A DNA stretch of 64,000 bases from Candidatus Desulfarcum epimagneticum (GTDB lineage: Bacteria > Desulfobacterota > Desulfobacteria > Desulfobacterales > CR-1): contig CAACVI010000023.1 in the NCBI GenBank assembly GCA_900659855.1, forward strand, positions 302,651 to 366,650, given 5' to 3'. Both the position numbers and the translations under genes were made by a program. Shown in pieces: positions 49,936 through 59,191 of this stretch; position 1 is the first letter of the stretch; each line of letters opens with the position of its first letter. The notes below the pieces were generated by a model, which saw only the letters and a list, made by a program, of their open reading frames with translations, searched no databases and had not been told where the DNA came from.

Positions 49936-51516
49936 ATGAGACTGCCGTTTATACTGGAGAAGGCGCTGAGCCTTTATGCGGATAAGGAGGCGGTGATTTC
50001 CGGGGAGAACCGATTCACCTATCGTCAGTTTGCCCGCCGGGTGTTTTGCCTGGCCGGTTTTTTGAAGAGCCGGGGAATCGGCCCGGGTCATCGCGTGGCC
50101 ATTTTGCATCCGAACACCCATGAGTTCCTGGAATGCTATTTCGCCGCGGCGGAGCTGGGGGCCATACTCGTCCCCCTTAATTCCAGACTCTCCCCTGTGG
50201 AGCTGGGTCGCATAATGAAGGACTCGGGGGCTGTTTTTCTTGTTTTCGCCCATGTGTTTTTATCCCGGGCCGCCGCTGTTTTGGCGGATCAGACGCTTAT
50301 TTCCGGGTCCCTCTGCTCAGGGGCGGGGGACGGCCCGTTCCCCCCGGGGACTGTGGATTATGAAAAGGCGCTGGAAGGGGGGGATTTGGATCGGCCCCGG
50401 GCCATTGAAGGGGATGATGACGAGATCGCCCATCTGTATTACACCAGCGGGACAACCGGGGAGCCCAAGGGGGTGGCGCTGTCCCATAAAAACGTGTCTT
50501 TTCACGCGCTGGCGGCCATTGCCGAGCTGAGGCTTTGCGACGCCGACGTATGGATTCACGCGGCCCCCCTGTTTCACCTTGCCGACGCGTGGGCCGCCTT
50601 TGCCGTCACATGGGTCGGGGGAACCCATGTCATGACCGGCGATTTTGAGCCGGGGCCTGTCCTTTCCGCCATGGAAAACGAGCGGGTCACCATCACCAAC
50701 ATGATCCCCGCCATGCTGAATATGCTGCTCCATGACCCCGGCGTAAAGAACCGCGATTTTTCCGGCCTTCGCCTGATCTTGAGCGGGGGCGCGCCCATGG
50801 CCCCGGCGCTGGTGAAAAAAATAATGGAGACTTTCAAGTGCGACTATTGCCAGACATACGGCATGACGGAAACCAGCCCCTACCTGGCGCTTTCCATTTT
50901 AAAAGACAACCTGGCCCGTCTTGATTCCGACCAGCGGTTTTTCTATAAGGCCAAAACAGGACGGCCTTTCCTGGGAACCCTTTTGAAGGTGGCCCGGGAA
51001 GACGGCTCGGAGGTGGCCCGGGACGATGAGGAGGTGGGCGAGATCATGGTCCGGGGGGATATCGTCACAAAGGGGTACTGGAACAAACCGGCGGAAACAT
51101 CCCGGGCCTTTAAAGACGGGTGGCTTCGCACAGGGGATATGGCGGTTATCGACCGGGAAGGGTATGTCAATATTGTGGACCGGAAAAAAGACATGATCAT
51201 CACCGGTGGAGAGAATGTCTATTCCATTGAGGTGGAAAATGTGCTGTACTCCCATCCGGCGATATTGGAGGCGGCGGTCATCGGGGTTCCGGATCCCCAA
51301 TGGGGGGAGGCGCTCACGGCCGTGGTCTCATTGAAAGAGGGGCATGAGGCCAGGGAAGACGAGATTATCGGCTATTTTAAAAGTCGCGGGGACATCGCCG
51401 GGTTCAAGATCCCCAAATCGGTCATTTTTGTCCCGGGGCTTCCCAAAACCGGGTCCGGGAAAATATCCAAGAAGAAACTCAAGGAAAAATGGGCCAAACC
51501 CGGTGATGGCCCATGA
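49936..51516 (+). CDS. AMP-forming acyl-CoA ligase (long-chain fatty acid-CoA ligase type)
   Basis: The protein has 526 residues. ANL-family motifs are LYYTSGTTGEPKGVALSHKN (P-loop), CQTYGMTETSPY, WLRTGDMAVIDREGYVNIVD, RKKDMIITGGENVYSIEVEN and the C-terminal Lys motif in KTGSGKISKKKLKE. It activates a carboxylic acid to acyl-AMP and then acyl-CoA; chain length or aryl specificity is not readable. It starts about 60 bp after the methyltransferase and stands before a convergent gene. Confidence 0.92.
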   Translation: MRLPFILEKALSLYADKEAVISGENRFTYRQFARRVFCLAGFLKSRGIGPGHRVAILHPNTHEFLECYFAAAELGAILVPLNSRLSPVELGRIMKDSGAVFLVFAHVFLSRAAAVLADQTLISGSLCSGAGDGPFPPGTVDYEKALEGGDLDRPRAIEGDDDEIAHLYYTSGTTGEPKGVALSHKNVSFHALAAIAELRLCDADVWIHAAPLFHLADAWAAFAVTWVGGTHVMTGDFEPGPVLSAMENERVTITNMIPAMLNMLLHDPGVKNRDFSGLRLILSGGAPMAPALVKKIMETFKCDYCQTYGMTETSPYLALSILKDNLARLDSDQRFFYKAKTGRPFLGTLLKVAREDGSEVARDDEEVGEIMVRGDIVTKGYWNKPAETSRAFKDGWLRTGDMAVIDREGYVNIVDRKKDMIITGGENVYSIEVENVLYSHPAILEAAVIGVPDPQWGEALTAVVSLKEGHEAREDEIIGYFKSRGDIAGFKIPKSVIFVPGLPKTGSGKISKKKLKEKWAKPGDGP

Positions 51517-51519
51517 CCC

Positions 51520-52329
51520 TCAAACGCTCACGCCATGACGGGCCGCGATTTTTCCGAACATTTTGGCGATGCCCGCCGTCAGGTAATAAACCATCTCGGT
51601 TCCGCCGTTTTGATCGGTGGCGGGGTCGAAGAACAGGTTGAGGTCGGACTCCAGGCCGTCCTCGGGCCGCCAGTAGCAGATGAGCATGGGAATTTTGGGC
51701 AAAGGACGCAGGGCCAGGGAGATATCGGAGTCGTAGTGATTGTCCACCTTTTTGCCGTTGAACAGCTCGATCATGTCGTTGAAAAGATCCGTGTATCGGT
51801 CGGCCACGTTTTTAAGCGGGGTTTCGCACTGCCTTCGAAACAGGCCCTGCCAGGCTTTTCCGTCTTTCAGCTCCCGGAACGGAACCCAGGTTCCGGATTC
51901 GGGCGCGCCGCCGCAGCTTAAAATATAGTTGAAAATGGGAAGGGCGATCCACGGGTTGATGTGAATGTCCGACGACAGGGTCCCGTCGGGGGCCACCTTG
52001 ACATTTTTGCCGAACACCTTCAAAATGAGCGCCGGGCCCCGGCATTCCCCGCCGACTGCTTCCGCTTTTTCGCAAAGATCGATTCGGGATATTTTTTCTT
52101 TCATCTCGTCGAACGCCTTTTGCTGGTCCTCTTCCAGGGTGCTTCGCGTGGAAATCTCCCCGCCGAATTTTTTAAGGGTCTCGGGATCGATATGGGGGCA
52201 TTGGCCCAGGGTTTTGCGGCCGTTGAAAACCTCGGCGGCGAAGGCCAGACAGGTCTTTTCGCCGCAGTCCCCGCAGTTGGTCCGGTCTAAAATTTTAAGT
52301 ATTTCGATGGTGTTGTTCAGTTGGGGCAT
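51520..52329 (-). CDS. Fe-S cluster domain plus DUF3786 protein
   Basis: The protein has 269 residues from ATG at 52329 (MPQLNNTIEIL), chosen for its AAGGAGG site. An N-terminal 4Fe-4S domain of the corrinoid-protein/RnfB type (TNCGDCGEKTCLAFAAEV, then GQCPHI) is followed by DUF3786 (about 85-265; ILKVFGKNVKVAPDGTLSSD, PIFNYILSCGGA, ISLALRPLPKIPMLICYW, LFFDPATDQ). Such proteins occur in strict anaerobes. The role is unknown; a link to corrinoid or methyl-transfer metabolism is suggested by the domain only. A MITE-like element stands 34 bp upstream of its start and may carry its promoter. Confidence 0.83.
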   Translation of the reverse strand: MPQLNNTIEILKILDRTNCGDCGEKTCLAFAAEVFNGRKTLGQCPHIDPETLKKFGGEISTRSTLEEDQQKAFDEMKEKISRIDLCEKAEAVGGECRGPALILKVFGKNVKVAPDGTLSSDIHINPWIALPIFNYILSCGGAPESGTWVPFRELKDGKAWQGLFRRQCETPLKNVADRYTDLFNDMIELFNGKKVDNHYDSDISLALRPLPKIPMLICYWRPEDGLESDLNLFFDPATDQNGGTEMVYYLTAGIAKMFGKIAARHGVSV

Positions 52330-52363
52330 GTGGAGCGCCTCCTTATTTTTTAAAAAATGGTTA

Positions 52364-52506
52364 GACGGCGTCGTAAAAAATTCCATATGCTAAAATTTAA
52401 GTTGCAAGGCGCGGCGGTTTTTTGAGAAGCGAGGCCATACTATAGTATGCCGAGCGAACAAAAAAGCGCCGGAACGCGGCAGATCGGATTTTTTACGATG
52501 CCGTCA
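52364..52506 (-). repeat. 143-bp MITE-like element, copy 2 (inverted)
   Basis: The reverse complement matches 2121-2263 at both ends and in inner blocks (TGACGGCATCGTAAAAAATC; CTTAAATTTTA; ATGGAATTTTTTACGACGC). The centre holds CATACTATAGTATG, a perfect 14-bp palindrome, inside a longer imperfect stem. The TGA stop of the GNAT gene is formed by the first bases of the element. Confidence 0.7.
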
Positions 52507-53514
52507 GATTTTTTTATAAAACATGGCCACCCCCGGCGAGCTATCCCGCCGTTTTTCATACCGGGGCGGCGCGGTTTTCTCAAACCCCAGGGAGCGGTAA
52601 AGCCGCTGGAGCTTGGGATTGTTGGTCAGGGATATAAACCGCTTATACCCTTCGAGGCGCGCGGTGTCCATAAAAGATTTGACGGTGAACACCCCCACGC
52701 GCTGGTTGCGGAAGCGGGTGGAGATGGCCAGGGCGCCCAGCTCCGCCGTCTCCGGGTCCGTTGGTATTTTCTCCACGCATCCCACGATGATGCCGTCGAT
52801 CCGGGTGACGTAGAAATTTTTGAGATTCCGGACAATATATTCCTGGGTCCGGGGCTTTAAAAACCCCTCTTTTTTGTAGATGTCGAGTATGCCGGACACC
52901 ATCCGGGCCTGGTCTTCGGAATGGGCGCCGGAGAATGTTTCGTGAAAATCGTCGGCGATGATGGTCCCGGAACCCTCGATGGTGAAAAGCTCATGCCTGA
53001 CGGCGTTTTTCCCGGCCCGGAGCACATGGGCCCGTCGGCACATCCCGGCCTCGATTTTCTCGCATATTTTTTTCAGCGCGTCTTTGAAATTGACATTGGA
53101 GATGTCCGGCTCCCACTCCCCGGAACCCTTTCGCATGCTTTGGGCCGAGATGGCGTTGATTTTCCGGCCCCGGCCATCGGTCAGGTATTTTCGCTCCAGG
53201 AATATGATTTTGGATATTTTTTCCCTGTGATCCAGGGCGAAACGGTAAAAGTCCCGTCCAGGGGGGGCCTTGGCGATCTCGACCCCGGGCAGAAGCGTCT
53301 CCAGGCGCTTAAAAAGCCCCTGGTTTGAAAAGCGGTTTGACACATTGTGCAGCAACGTTGTATGAATGTTTTGCCGGACGAGAAATTTCACGTCGGCGAC
53401 GATCTCATCAAAGCAATCGCGCAAAATGCCTTCGCGGCAGGCGATCAGAACCGTTTCCCCTGAAAGGACGCGGGAATACTCTTCCACATAGAGCTTGGGC
53501 ATGCGGCGGGCCAA
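52504..53514 (-). CDS. GNAT-family N-acetyltransferase, N-acetylglutamate synthase-like
   Basis: The protein has 336 residues. Residues about 1-140 resemble a degenerate amino-acid-kinase-like domain (YSRVLSGETVLIACREGILR, VKFLVRQNIHTTLLHNVSN). The C-terminal ~150 residues are GNAT: IVGCVEKIPTDPETAELGAL, AISTRFRNQRVGVFTVKSFM and LTNNPKLQRLYRSLGFEKT. This arrangement is seen in short ArgA-like proteins of deltaproteobacteria; acetylation of glutamate is possible but not proven. Its stop codon lies in the MITE end, so the native C-terminus may have been altered. Confidence 0.78.
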   Translation of the reverse strand: MARRMPKLYVEEYSRVLSGETVLIACREGILRDCFDEIVADVKFLVRQNIHTTLLHNVSNRFSNQGLFKRLETLLPGVEIAKAPPGRDFYRFALDHREKISKIIFLERKYLTDGRGRKINAISAQSMRKGSGEWEPDISNVNFKDALKKICEKIEAGMCRRAHVLRAGKNAVRHELFTIEGSGTIIADDFHETFSGAHSEDQARMVSGILDIYKKEGFLKPRTQEYIVRNLKNFYVTRIDGIIVGCVEKIPTDPETAELGALAISTRFRNQRVGVFTVKSFMDTARLEGYKRFISLTNNPKLQRLYRSLGFEKTAPPRYEKRRDSSPGVAMFYKKI

Positions 53515-53642
53515 ATCCTTTGTTTGCCTGTTTCGGGTTCACATGTTAAAAACCCGGCCATCATATGCCCTTTGGACGCAAAAGTAAATGGTTATGATGG
53601 GCGGGCGAATCTCCCTACCCCGAAAACCGGACAGGATCTGAA

Positions 53643-54554
53643 ATGAGCCAGAAATCAAAAAAAGACGCGCCGGAAAAAAAGCTGAAATCCGGCTTTGTGG
53701 TGATCGCCGGCGCCCCGAACGCCGGGAAATCCACCTTTTTAAACCGGGTTTTGGGGCAAAAAATCTCCATCACCTCCCGAAAGCCCCAGACCACCCGGGA
53801 CCGGATCCTGGGCGTGGCCCGGCGGCCCGGCTCCCAGGTTGTGTTCATCGACACCCCGGGCGTTCACCGCGCCACGCGGGCGTTGAACGTGAAAATAGTG
53901 GCCGAGGCCGTCTCGGCCATGTCGGACGTGGACATGGCCCTGATGCTGGCGGATGTCTCGGCGCCCGACCCGGAGTCCGAGGGCCTTTTGACAAAGAATT
54001 TAAAGGCCGGCGGAAAGCCGGTGGTTCTGGCGCTCAACAAAATGGACCGGCTTAAAAAACCGGAGCTGGCCTCCCGGGTGGAGACATGGCGCCGGGGGGA
54101 TTTTTTCAAGGCGGTTCTTCCCATCTCGGCCCGGCACGGCGACGGGGTGGAGGAGCTGCTCCAAATCATTGAAGACATGCTGCCCGAAGGCCCGGCTTAT
54201 TTTCCGGAGGAGACCCTCACCGACAAAAGCGAGCGGTTCATGGCGGCCGAAATCATCCGGGAAAAGGTGTTTCGGCTCACGGGAAAGGAGATTCCCTATT
54301 CCACGGCCGTCACGGTGGAGTCGTTTAAAAGGGAGAAAAAACTGACGCGCATCGAGGCCTGCGTCCATGTGGAGCATGACTCCCAGAAGGGCATTATTAT
54401 CGGCAAAAAGGGCGCCAAACTCAAGCAGATCGGCTCAGACGCCCGAAAGGACCTGGAGCGCATGGCGGGGCAAAAGGTTTTTTTAAAGCTCTTTGTCCGG
54501 GTGGAGAAAAACTGGAGCCGGGACCCGAAGGCCATGAGGAGGCTGGGATATTGA
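53643..54554 (+). CDS. era: GTPase Era
   Basis: The protein has 303 residues. G1 is GAPNAGKSTFLNRV, G2/switch SRKPQTTRDRILGV, G3 DTPGVHRA, G4 LNKMDRL and G5 ISARHGDG. The C-terminal KH domain has IIIGKKGAKLKQIGSDARKD. Era binds 16S rRNA 3' ends and assists 30S assembly at the inner membrane surface. The ~20-residue Lys-rich N-terminal extension is slightly longer than usual. The stop overlaps the next gene. Confidence 0.96.
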   Translation: MSQKSKKDAPEKKLKSGFVVIAGAPNAGKSTFLNRVLGQKISITSRKPQTTRDRILGVARRPGSQVVFIDTPGVHRATRALNVKIVAEAVSAMSDVDMALMLADVSAPDPESEGLLTKNLKAGGKPVVLALNKMDRLKKPELASRVETWRRGDFFKAVLPISARHGDGVEELLQIIEDMLPEGPAYFPEETLTDKSERFMAAEIIREKVFRLTGKEIPYSTAVTVESFKREKKLTRIEACVHVEHDSQKGIIIGKKGAKLKQIGSDARKDLERMAGQKVFLKLFVRVEKNWSRDPKAMRRLGY

Positions 54555-54859
54555 TTCAACCATTCGCCTATGATTTGAGTGAGGAGGATATCAAACGCCG
54601 GCGGCGCAAGGCCCGGGAGCTGAGAAACACCCAGTGGTGGAAACGGCGCCTGGCCAAAGGGGTCTGCGAGTTCTGCGGCCGGAGCGTGGGCGCGGCCCAT
54701 CTGACCATGGACCACATTGTGCCCATCTCCAGGGGGGGCCGAAGCGTGAAGGGAAACGTGGCGCCGGTGTGCAAGGAATGCAACAACCGGAAGAAACACC
54801 TTCTGCCCATGGAATGGGAGGATTATCTGAAAAATGCCCGGGGGGAAAAGGACCCATGA
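54551..54859 (+). CDS. HNH endonuclease family protein
   Basis: The protein has 102 residues, TTG start overlapping the era stop. Two zinc-binding CxxC pairs (CEFCGRSVG, CKECNNRK) flank the HNH core TMDHIVPISRGG and NVAPVCKE. Small HNH proteins of this kind often stand next to housekeeping genes in deltaproteobacteria; the target is unknown. The stop overlaps the TRAP small subunit start (ATGA). Confidence 0.88.
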   Translation: MIQPFAYDLSEEDIKRRRRKARELRNTQWWKRRLAKGVCEFCGRSVGAAHLTMDHIVPISRGGRSVKGNVAPVCKECNNRKKHLLPMEWEDYLKNARGEKDP

Positions 54860-55386
54860 CCTTTCTGCTTAAAATCGCCGGAAAAATAGACGCCGTGAGC
54901 GAGGTCGCGGGCCGCCTCGTGTCCTGGCTGACCCTGATCCTGGTGGCGGTGGTTTTCGGCGATGTGGTGATGCGCTACCTGTTTAACTCCAGCTTTGTGT
55001 TCATCCAGGAGCTGGAATGGCATCTTTTCGGCGTCATTTTTCTCATGGGCGCCTCTTACACCCTGCTTAAGGACGGCCATGTCCGGGTGGATATTTTCTA
55101 CCAGAAGATGGGGCCCCGGTTCCGGGACTGGGTGAATCTTCTGGGGACGATTTTTTTCCTGCTCCCCGGCTGCGCCATGATCATCATCACCTCATCGGGA
55201 TTTGTCCAAAGCTCATGGTCCGTTCTGGAATGCTCCCCGGACCCCGGGGGAATTCCGTGCCGCTTTCTGCTTAAGTCCGCCATACCGGCGGGATTTTTCC
55301 TGCTGGCCCTCCAGGGGGTTTCTTTGGGGATCAAAAGCGCGGCCGGGATCATGGGAAAAGAGATCGGCGGGGAGGGAAAAGACTGA
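54856..55386 (+). CDS. dctQ: TRAP transporter small permease subunit (DctQ)
   Basis: The protein has 176 residues with four membrane segments. The family pattern is LVSWLTLILVAVVFGDVVMRYLF, then QELEWHLFGVIFLMGASYTLLKDGHVRVDIFY (each read here in parts), with RDWVNLLGTIFFLLPGC later. It supports the large permease DctM in sodium-driven solute uptake. The gene overlaps its neighbours on both sides. Confidence 0.92.
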   Translation: MTFLLKIAGKIDAVSEVAGRLVSWLTLILVAVVFGDVVMRYLFNSSFVFIQELEWHLFGVIFLMGASYTLLKDGHVRVDIFYQKMGPRFRDWVNLLGTIFFLLPGCAMIIITSSGFVQSSWSVLECSPDPGGIPCRFLLKSAIPAGFFLLALQGVSLGIKSAAGIMGKEIGGEGKD

Positions 55387-56711
55387 TGGAATACCTGCCG
55401 GCCTGGATGTTTCTGGCGCTCACCCTGCTTTTGATGGCCGGTTTCCCGGTGACCTTCACGCTCATGGGAACCGCGCTGGCGTTCGGTTTTCTGGGTTTCG
55501 GGTGGAACCTTTTCAACCTCATGCCCCTTCGCATCTGGGGGGTGATGAACAATGTCACGCTTCTGGCCGTTCCCCTTTTTGTGTTCATGGGCGTGATGCT
55601 GGAGCGCTCGGGCCTGGCCGAGGAGCTTTTGGACTCCATGGGCATGGCGTTCGGCCGCGTCCGGGGAGGGCTGGCGGTCTCCGTGGTGGCGGTGGGCGCG
55701 CTTCTGGGGGCCTCCACCGGGATCGTGGGCGCCACGGTGGTCACCATGGGCCTTCTGGCGGTTCCCGCCATGCTCAAACGGGGGTATCAGAAAGAGCTGG
55801 CCACCGGGACCGTGTCGGCGTCCGGGACCCTGGGCCAGATTATTCCCCCCAGCATCGTGCTGGTGCTCATCGGCGACATCGTGGGGGTGTCTGTGGGAGA
55901 GCTTTTCATCGGCGCGGTTTTCCCGGGTCTTCTTCTGGTGGGCCTTTTCATTGTTTACATCCTGGCCGCGGCCTTTTTAAGGCCCGGCGTGGCCCCGGGC
56001 GTTCCCCGGGGGGAACTGGCGGCCCTGGACCGGAAAACCTTTTTCGTGAAAATGGCCCGGTCTCTTTTTCCGCCTTTGTTTTTGATGATCTCTGTTCTGG
56101 GCTCCATCTTCGCCGGCGTGGCCTCCCCCACCGAGGCCGCCGCCGTGGGGGCCGCGGGGGCCATCGGGCTGGCGGCCGTCAACCGGAAGCTGAGCCTTGA
56201 CATTTTGAGGGAAGTGATGGACTCCACCATGCGGCTGACGTGCATGGTGTTTATCATCCTGTGCGGGGCCGCCGCATTCGGCCTGGTTTTCCGTGGGCTC
56301 GGCGGGGACGGCCTGGTGAGGGATTTTTTGGGGTCCCTGGCCGCCGATCACAGCAAAGAGATGGTCCTTTTCATCGTCATGGCCCTGATTTTCGTCATCG
56401 GGTTTTTTTTGGATTTCATTGAGATCACCTTTATTCACGTGCCGGTTCTGGCGCCCATCATGATCGATTTCGGTTTTGACCCGGTGTGGTTCTGCGTGCT
56501 TCTGGCGCTCAACCTCCAGACATCCTTCATGACCCCGCCCTTCGGGTTTTCCCTGTTTTACTTAAAGGCGGTGACCCCGCCTGAGATCGTCATCGGCCAT
56601 ATTTACCGGGGGATCGTTCCCTTTGTGATTCTCCAGCTCATCGGACTGGCGCTTGTGGCCTTTTTCCCCCAGGTGGCCACCTGGCTGCCGAGAGTGGTGT
56701 TTGGCCCCTGA
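55386..56711 (+). CDS. dctM: TRAP transporter large permease subunit (DctM)
   Basis: The protein has 441 residues with about 12 membrane segments. Motifs include PLFVFMGVMLERSGLAEELL, GASTGIVGATVVTMGLLAVP, SGTLGQIIPPSIVLVLIGD, GVASPTEAAAVGAAGA and LQTSFMTPPFGFSLFYLK. The TGATG junction couples it to dctQ. A weak AT-rich terminator precedes the binding-protein gene. Confidence 0.95.
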   Translation: MEYLPAWMFLALTLLLMAGFPVTFTLMGTALAFGFLGFGWNLFNLMPLRIWGVMNNVTLLAVPLFVFMGVMLERSGLAEELLDSMGMAFGRVRGGLAVSVVAVGALLGASTGIVGATVVTMGLLAVPAMLKRGYQKELATGTVSASGTLGQIIPPSIVLVLIGDIVGVSVGELFIGAVFPGLLLVGLFIVYILAAAFLRPGVAPGVPRGELAALDRKTFFVKMARSLFPPLFLMISVLGSIFAGVASPTEAAAVGAAGAIGLAAVNRKLSLDILREVMDSTMRLTCMVFIILCGAAAFGLVFRGLGGDGLVRDFLGSLAADHSKEMVLFIVMALIFVIGFFLDFIEITFIHVPVLAPIMIDFGFDPVWFCVLLALNLQTSFMTPPFGFSLFYLKAVTPPEIVIGHIYRGIVPFVILQLIGLALVAFFPQVATWLPRVVFGP

Positions 56712-56713
56712 TT

Positions 56714-56741
56714 TTTAAGCGAACCCTTAAAATTTTTTTTC
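56714..56741 (+). terminator. AT-rich hairpin with T run after dctM
   Basis: TTTTAAG-CGAACC-CTTAAAA is followed at once by eight T. The stem is weak, so it probably attenuates rather than blocks transcription into dctP. Confidence 0.5.
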
Positions 56742-56765
56742 AAAGAAAAGAAAGGAGGCGTTTCA

Positions 56766-57881
56766 ATGGAAAGACGGGATTTTTTAAAAAAAGCGGGCGC
56801 GGGCGCCATCGCCGCCGCCGCGGCCGGCGCATGGGGCTGCGGAAAGAGGGAAGAGGCCCAAGAGACAAAGGCGGCGAGCCCCGGCAAAACCTATGAATGG
56901 AAGATGGTCACCACCTGGCCCCCCAAACTGCCGGTCCTTCAGGAGGGATGCGAGCGGTTCGCCAGGCGGGTGGAGGAGATTTCCGGGGGCCGGATTAAAA
57001 TCCAGGTCTTTGCCGGCGGCGAGCTGGTTCCGCCCTTAAGCTGCTTTGACGCCGTGTCCGAGGGAACCGTGGAGGTGGGAAGCGGGGCCTCTTATTACTG
57101 GGCCGGAAAAGCCCCGGCCAGCCAGTGGTTCGCCGCCGTTCCCTTCGGCATGAACGGCCAGGGCATGTCGGCCTGGTTCCACGGGGGCGACGGGCTCAAG
57201 CTGTGGGAGGAGGTGTACGCGCCCTTTAACCTGGTTCCCCGCCCGGCCGGCTCCACCGGGGTCCAGATGGGGGGATGGTTCAACAAGAAAATTGAGAAGA
57301 TCGAGGATTTCAAGGGCCTTAAAATGAGAATCCCCGGCCTGGGGGGCAAGGTCGTGGCCAAGGCCGGCGGAACCGTGGTTCTTTTGCCCGGCGGGGAGAT
57401 TTTCACCTCCCTGGAGCGGGGGGTCATCGACGCCACGGAATGGGTGGGGCCCCTGCATGATCTCAGGATGGGCTTTCACCAGGCCGCCAAGTATTACTAC
57501 TACCCGGGCTGGCATGAGCCGGGCACCTACCTGGAGTTTTTCTTCAACAAAACCGTGTTCGACTCCCTGCCGGAAGACCTCAAACAGGTTATCGAGGCCG
57601 CCTGCATGGAAAGCGAGACCTGGACCCTGTCCCAGTTCGACGCCCGGAACGGCGCGGCCTTAAAGACCCTCATTGAGGACAAAAAGGTCAGGCTCATGAA
57701 GTTCCCGGATTCGGTCTTGAGAAAGCTCAAGGCGCTGTCCCGGGAGGTCATCGCCGAGGAGGCCGCCAAAGACCCCCTGGCGAAAAAGGTGAGCGATTCC
57801 TTTGACAAATTTCAGAAGATGATGGGCGCCTGGGGGCGGTATTCCGAACAGGCGTATTACAATATCATCCAGGGCGGCTGA
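56766..57881 (+). CDS. dctP: TRAP transporter solute-binding protein (DctP family), Tat-type lipoprotein signal
   Basis: The protein has 371 residues with an AAAGGAGG site. The N-terminus MERRDFLKKAGAGAI is a twin-arginine signal and AWGCGKRE a possible lipobox. The DctP fold follows: WKMVTTWPPKLPVLQEGCER, FAGGELVPPLSCFDAVSEGT, GSTGVQMGGWFNKKIEKIED, KGLKMRIPGLGGKVVAKAGG and GVIDATEWVGPLHDL. The R-x-P-G strand arginine that contacts a carboxylate is present. The subgroup resembles 2-oxoacid/lactate-type binding proteins (TakP-like), so a 2-oxo or hydroxy acid is a fair guess. The gene order Q-M-P is consistent with one transport locus. Confidence 0.93.
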   Translation: MERRDFLKKAGAGAIAAAAAGAWGCGKREEAQETKAASPGKTYEWKMVTTWPPKLPVLQEGCERFARRVEEISGGRIKIQVFAGGELVPPLSCFDAVSEGTVEVGSGASYYWAGKAPASQWFAAVPFGMNGQGMSAWFHGGDGLKLWEEVYAPFNLVPRPAGSTGVQMGGWFNKKIEKIEDFKGLKMRIPGLGGKVVAKAGGTVVLLPGGEIFTSLERGVIDATEWVGPLHDLRMGFHQAAKYYYYPGWHEPGTYLEFFFNKTVFDSLPEDLKQVIEAACMESETWTLSQFDARNGAALKTLIEDKKVRLMKFPDSVLRKLKALSREVIAEEAAKDPLAKKVSDSFDKFQKMMGAWGRYSEQAYYNIIQGG

Positions 57882-57891
57882 AGAGACACAT

Positions 57892-59160
57892 ATGCGGAAA
57901 ATGAATCCCGGGGAGCGCGCCATTCTCGTCAGCGCCTCCTTCGGCCATGTGATGTGCCACGTGAACATGCTGGTGTTTCCGGCGCTGGCGCTTCCCCTGG
58001 CCGGGCGTTACGGCATGCCCCTGGCCCATGTCCTGGGGCTGTCGTTTCACATGTACCTGCTGTTCGGTTTGACGGCCCTTCCCTGGGGCATGGCCGCCGA
58101 CCGGCTGGGCGGCCGCCTTCTGATGGCGGTCTTTTACGCAGGCTCCTGCCTGTCCTGCCTGTCGGCCGGGCTGTGGATGGATTCTCCCTTCCTGTTTTCC
58201 CTGTCCCTGTCGGCGCTGGGCCTTTTCGCCGGCATTTACCATCCGGCGGCTTTGGGCATGATTTCCAAAGGAATCTCCCAAATGGGCATGGCCATGGGAT
58301 ACAACGGCATTTTCGGAAGCCTGGGGGTGGCCGGCGCCCCGCTTCTGGCCGGGGCGCTCAACTGGCTGTGGGGCCCGAAGGCCGCGTATATCGGCCTGGG
58401 AGGGATCAACCTCCTGGGCCTTGTCCTGATGCTGGCGTTTCCCATTCCGGTCCTGGAAAAGGGGGGCGGCCCGAAAGACGAAGGGGAGGGGAACGGAAAT
58501 TTAAAGGCGTTTTTAGTCCTTCTGGCCGCCATGACCCTGGGCGGGGTGGCCTACCGGGGCGCCACGGTCATTCTTCCCGCTTACATGGAGCTTCGGGCCG
58601 AATCGGTTTTTGAATGGCTGTCCGGTTTTTTCGTCGGAAATTTTTCCGAAAACCTCGCGGCCACGGCGCTGGTCTCCCTGGTTTACCTGGCCAGCATGGC
58701 CGGGCAGTACGCCGGGGGCCGGGCCGCCGGGCGGCCCAATCTTAAAATCCGGTATCTTTTTTTTCACGCCATGACCGTTCCGGCCGCGTTTCTCATGGCC
58801 GCGGCGTCGGATATCCCCCTGGCCGCTTTGGGCATGGTTTATTTTTTCTTTCTTCTGGGCATGCAGCCCATTGAAAACACCCTGGTGGCGCGGCTTACCC
58901 CAAAAAAACTCCACCATTCGGCCTATGGCGTCAAGTTCGTCATGACCTTCGGGGTCGGGGCGCTGGCCGTTAAAATGGTGGAGCGCATTGAGGCGGCCCA
59001 CGGCATCCAGTGGGTCTTTCCCGCCCTGGGCGCGGTTTCGGTTCTGCTGGTGGGCGCCATTGGGGTTTTGTTTGTTTTTGACCGGGGGGATGAAAAACAG
59101 ATCGACAGGATTAAACGGCGGGGAATTAAAAAAAACGCGGCGCATGACCGAAAATCCTGA
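57892..59160 (+). CDS. Major facilitator superfamily permease
   Basis: The protein has 422 residues with about 12 membrane segments. The A-like loop motif is GMAADRLGGRLLMAVFYAGS, and ALGLFAGIYHPAALGMISKG and GSLGVAGAPLLAGALN continue in the N-half; GQYAGGRAAGRPNLKIRYLF is the matching loop in the C-half. The substrate is unknown. It follows dctP by 10 bp and may be co-transcribed. Short segments of its 3' half reappear as fragments near 63658-63790. Confidence 0.88.
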   Translation: MRKMNPGERAILVSASFGHVMCHVNMLVFPALALPLAGRYGMPLAHVLGLSFHMYLLFGLTALPWGMAADRLGGRLLMAVFYAGSCLSCLSAGLWMDSPFLFSLSLSALGLFAGIYHPAALGMISKGISQMGMAMGYNGIFGSLGVAGAPLLAGALNWLWGPKAAYIGLGGINLLGLVLMLAFPIPVLEKGGGPKDEGEGNGNLKAFLVLLAAMTLGGVAYRGATVILPAYMELRAESVFEWLSGFFVGNFSENLAATALVSLVYLASMAGQYAGGRAAGRPNLKIRYLFFHAMTVPAAFLMAAASDIPLAALGMVYFFFLLGMQPIENTLVARLTPKKLHHSAYGVKFVMTFGVGALAVKMVERIEAAHGIQWVFPALGAVSVLLVGAIGVLFVFDRGDEKQIDRIKRRGIKKNAAHDRKS

Positions 59161-59191
59161 AGACGGCCATGCGTCGCCGTTTATCACCCCG

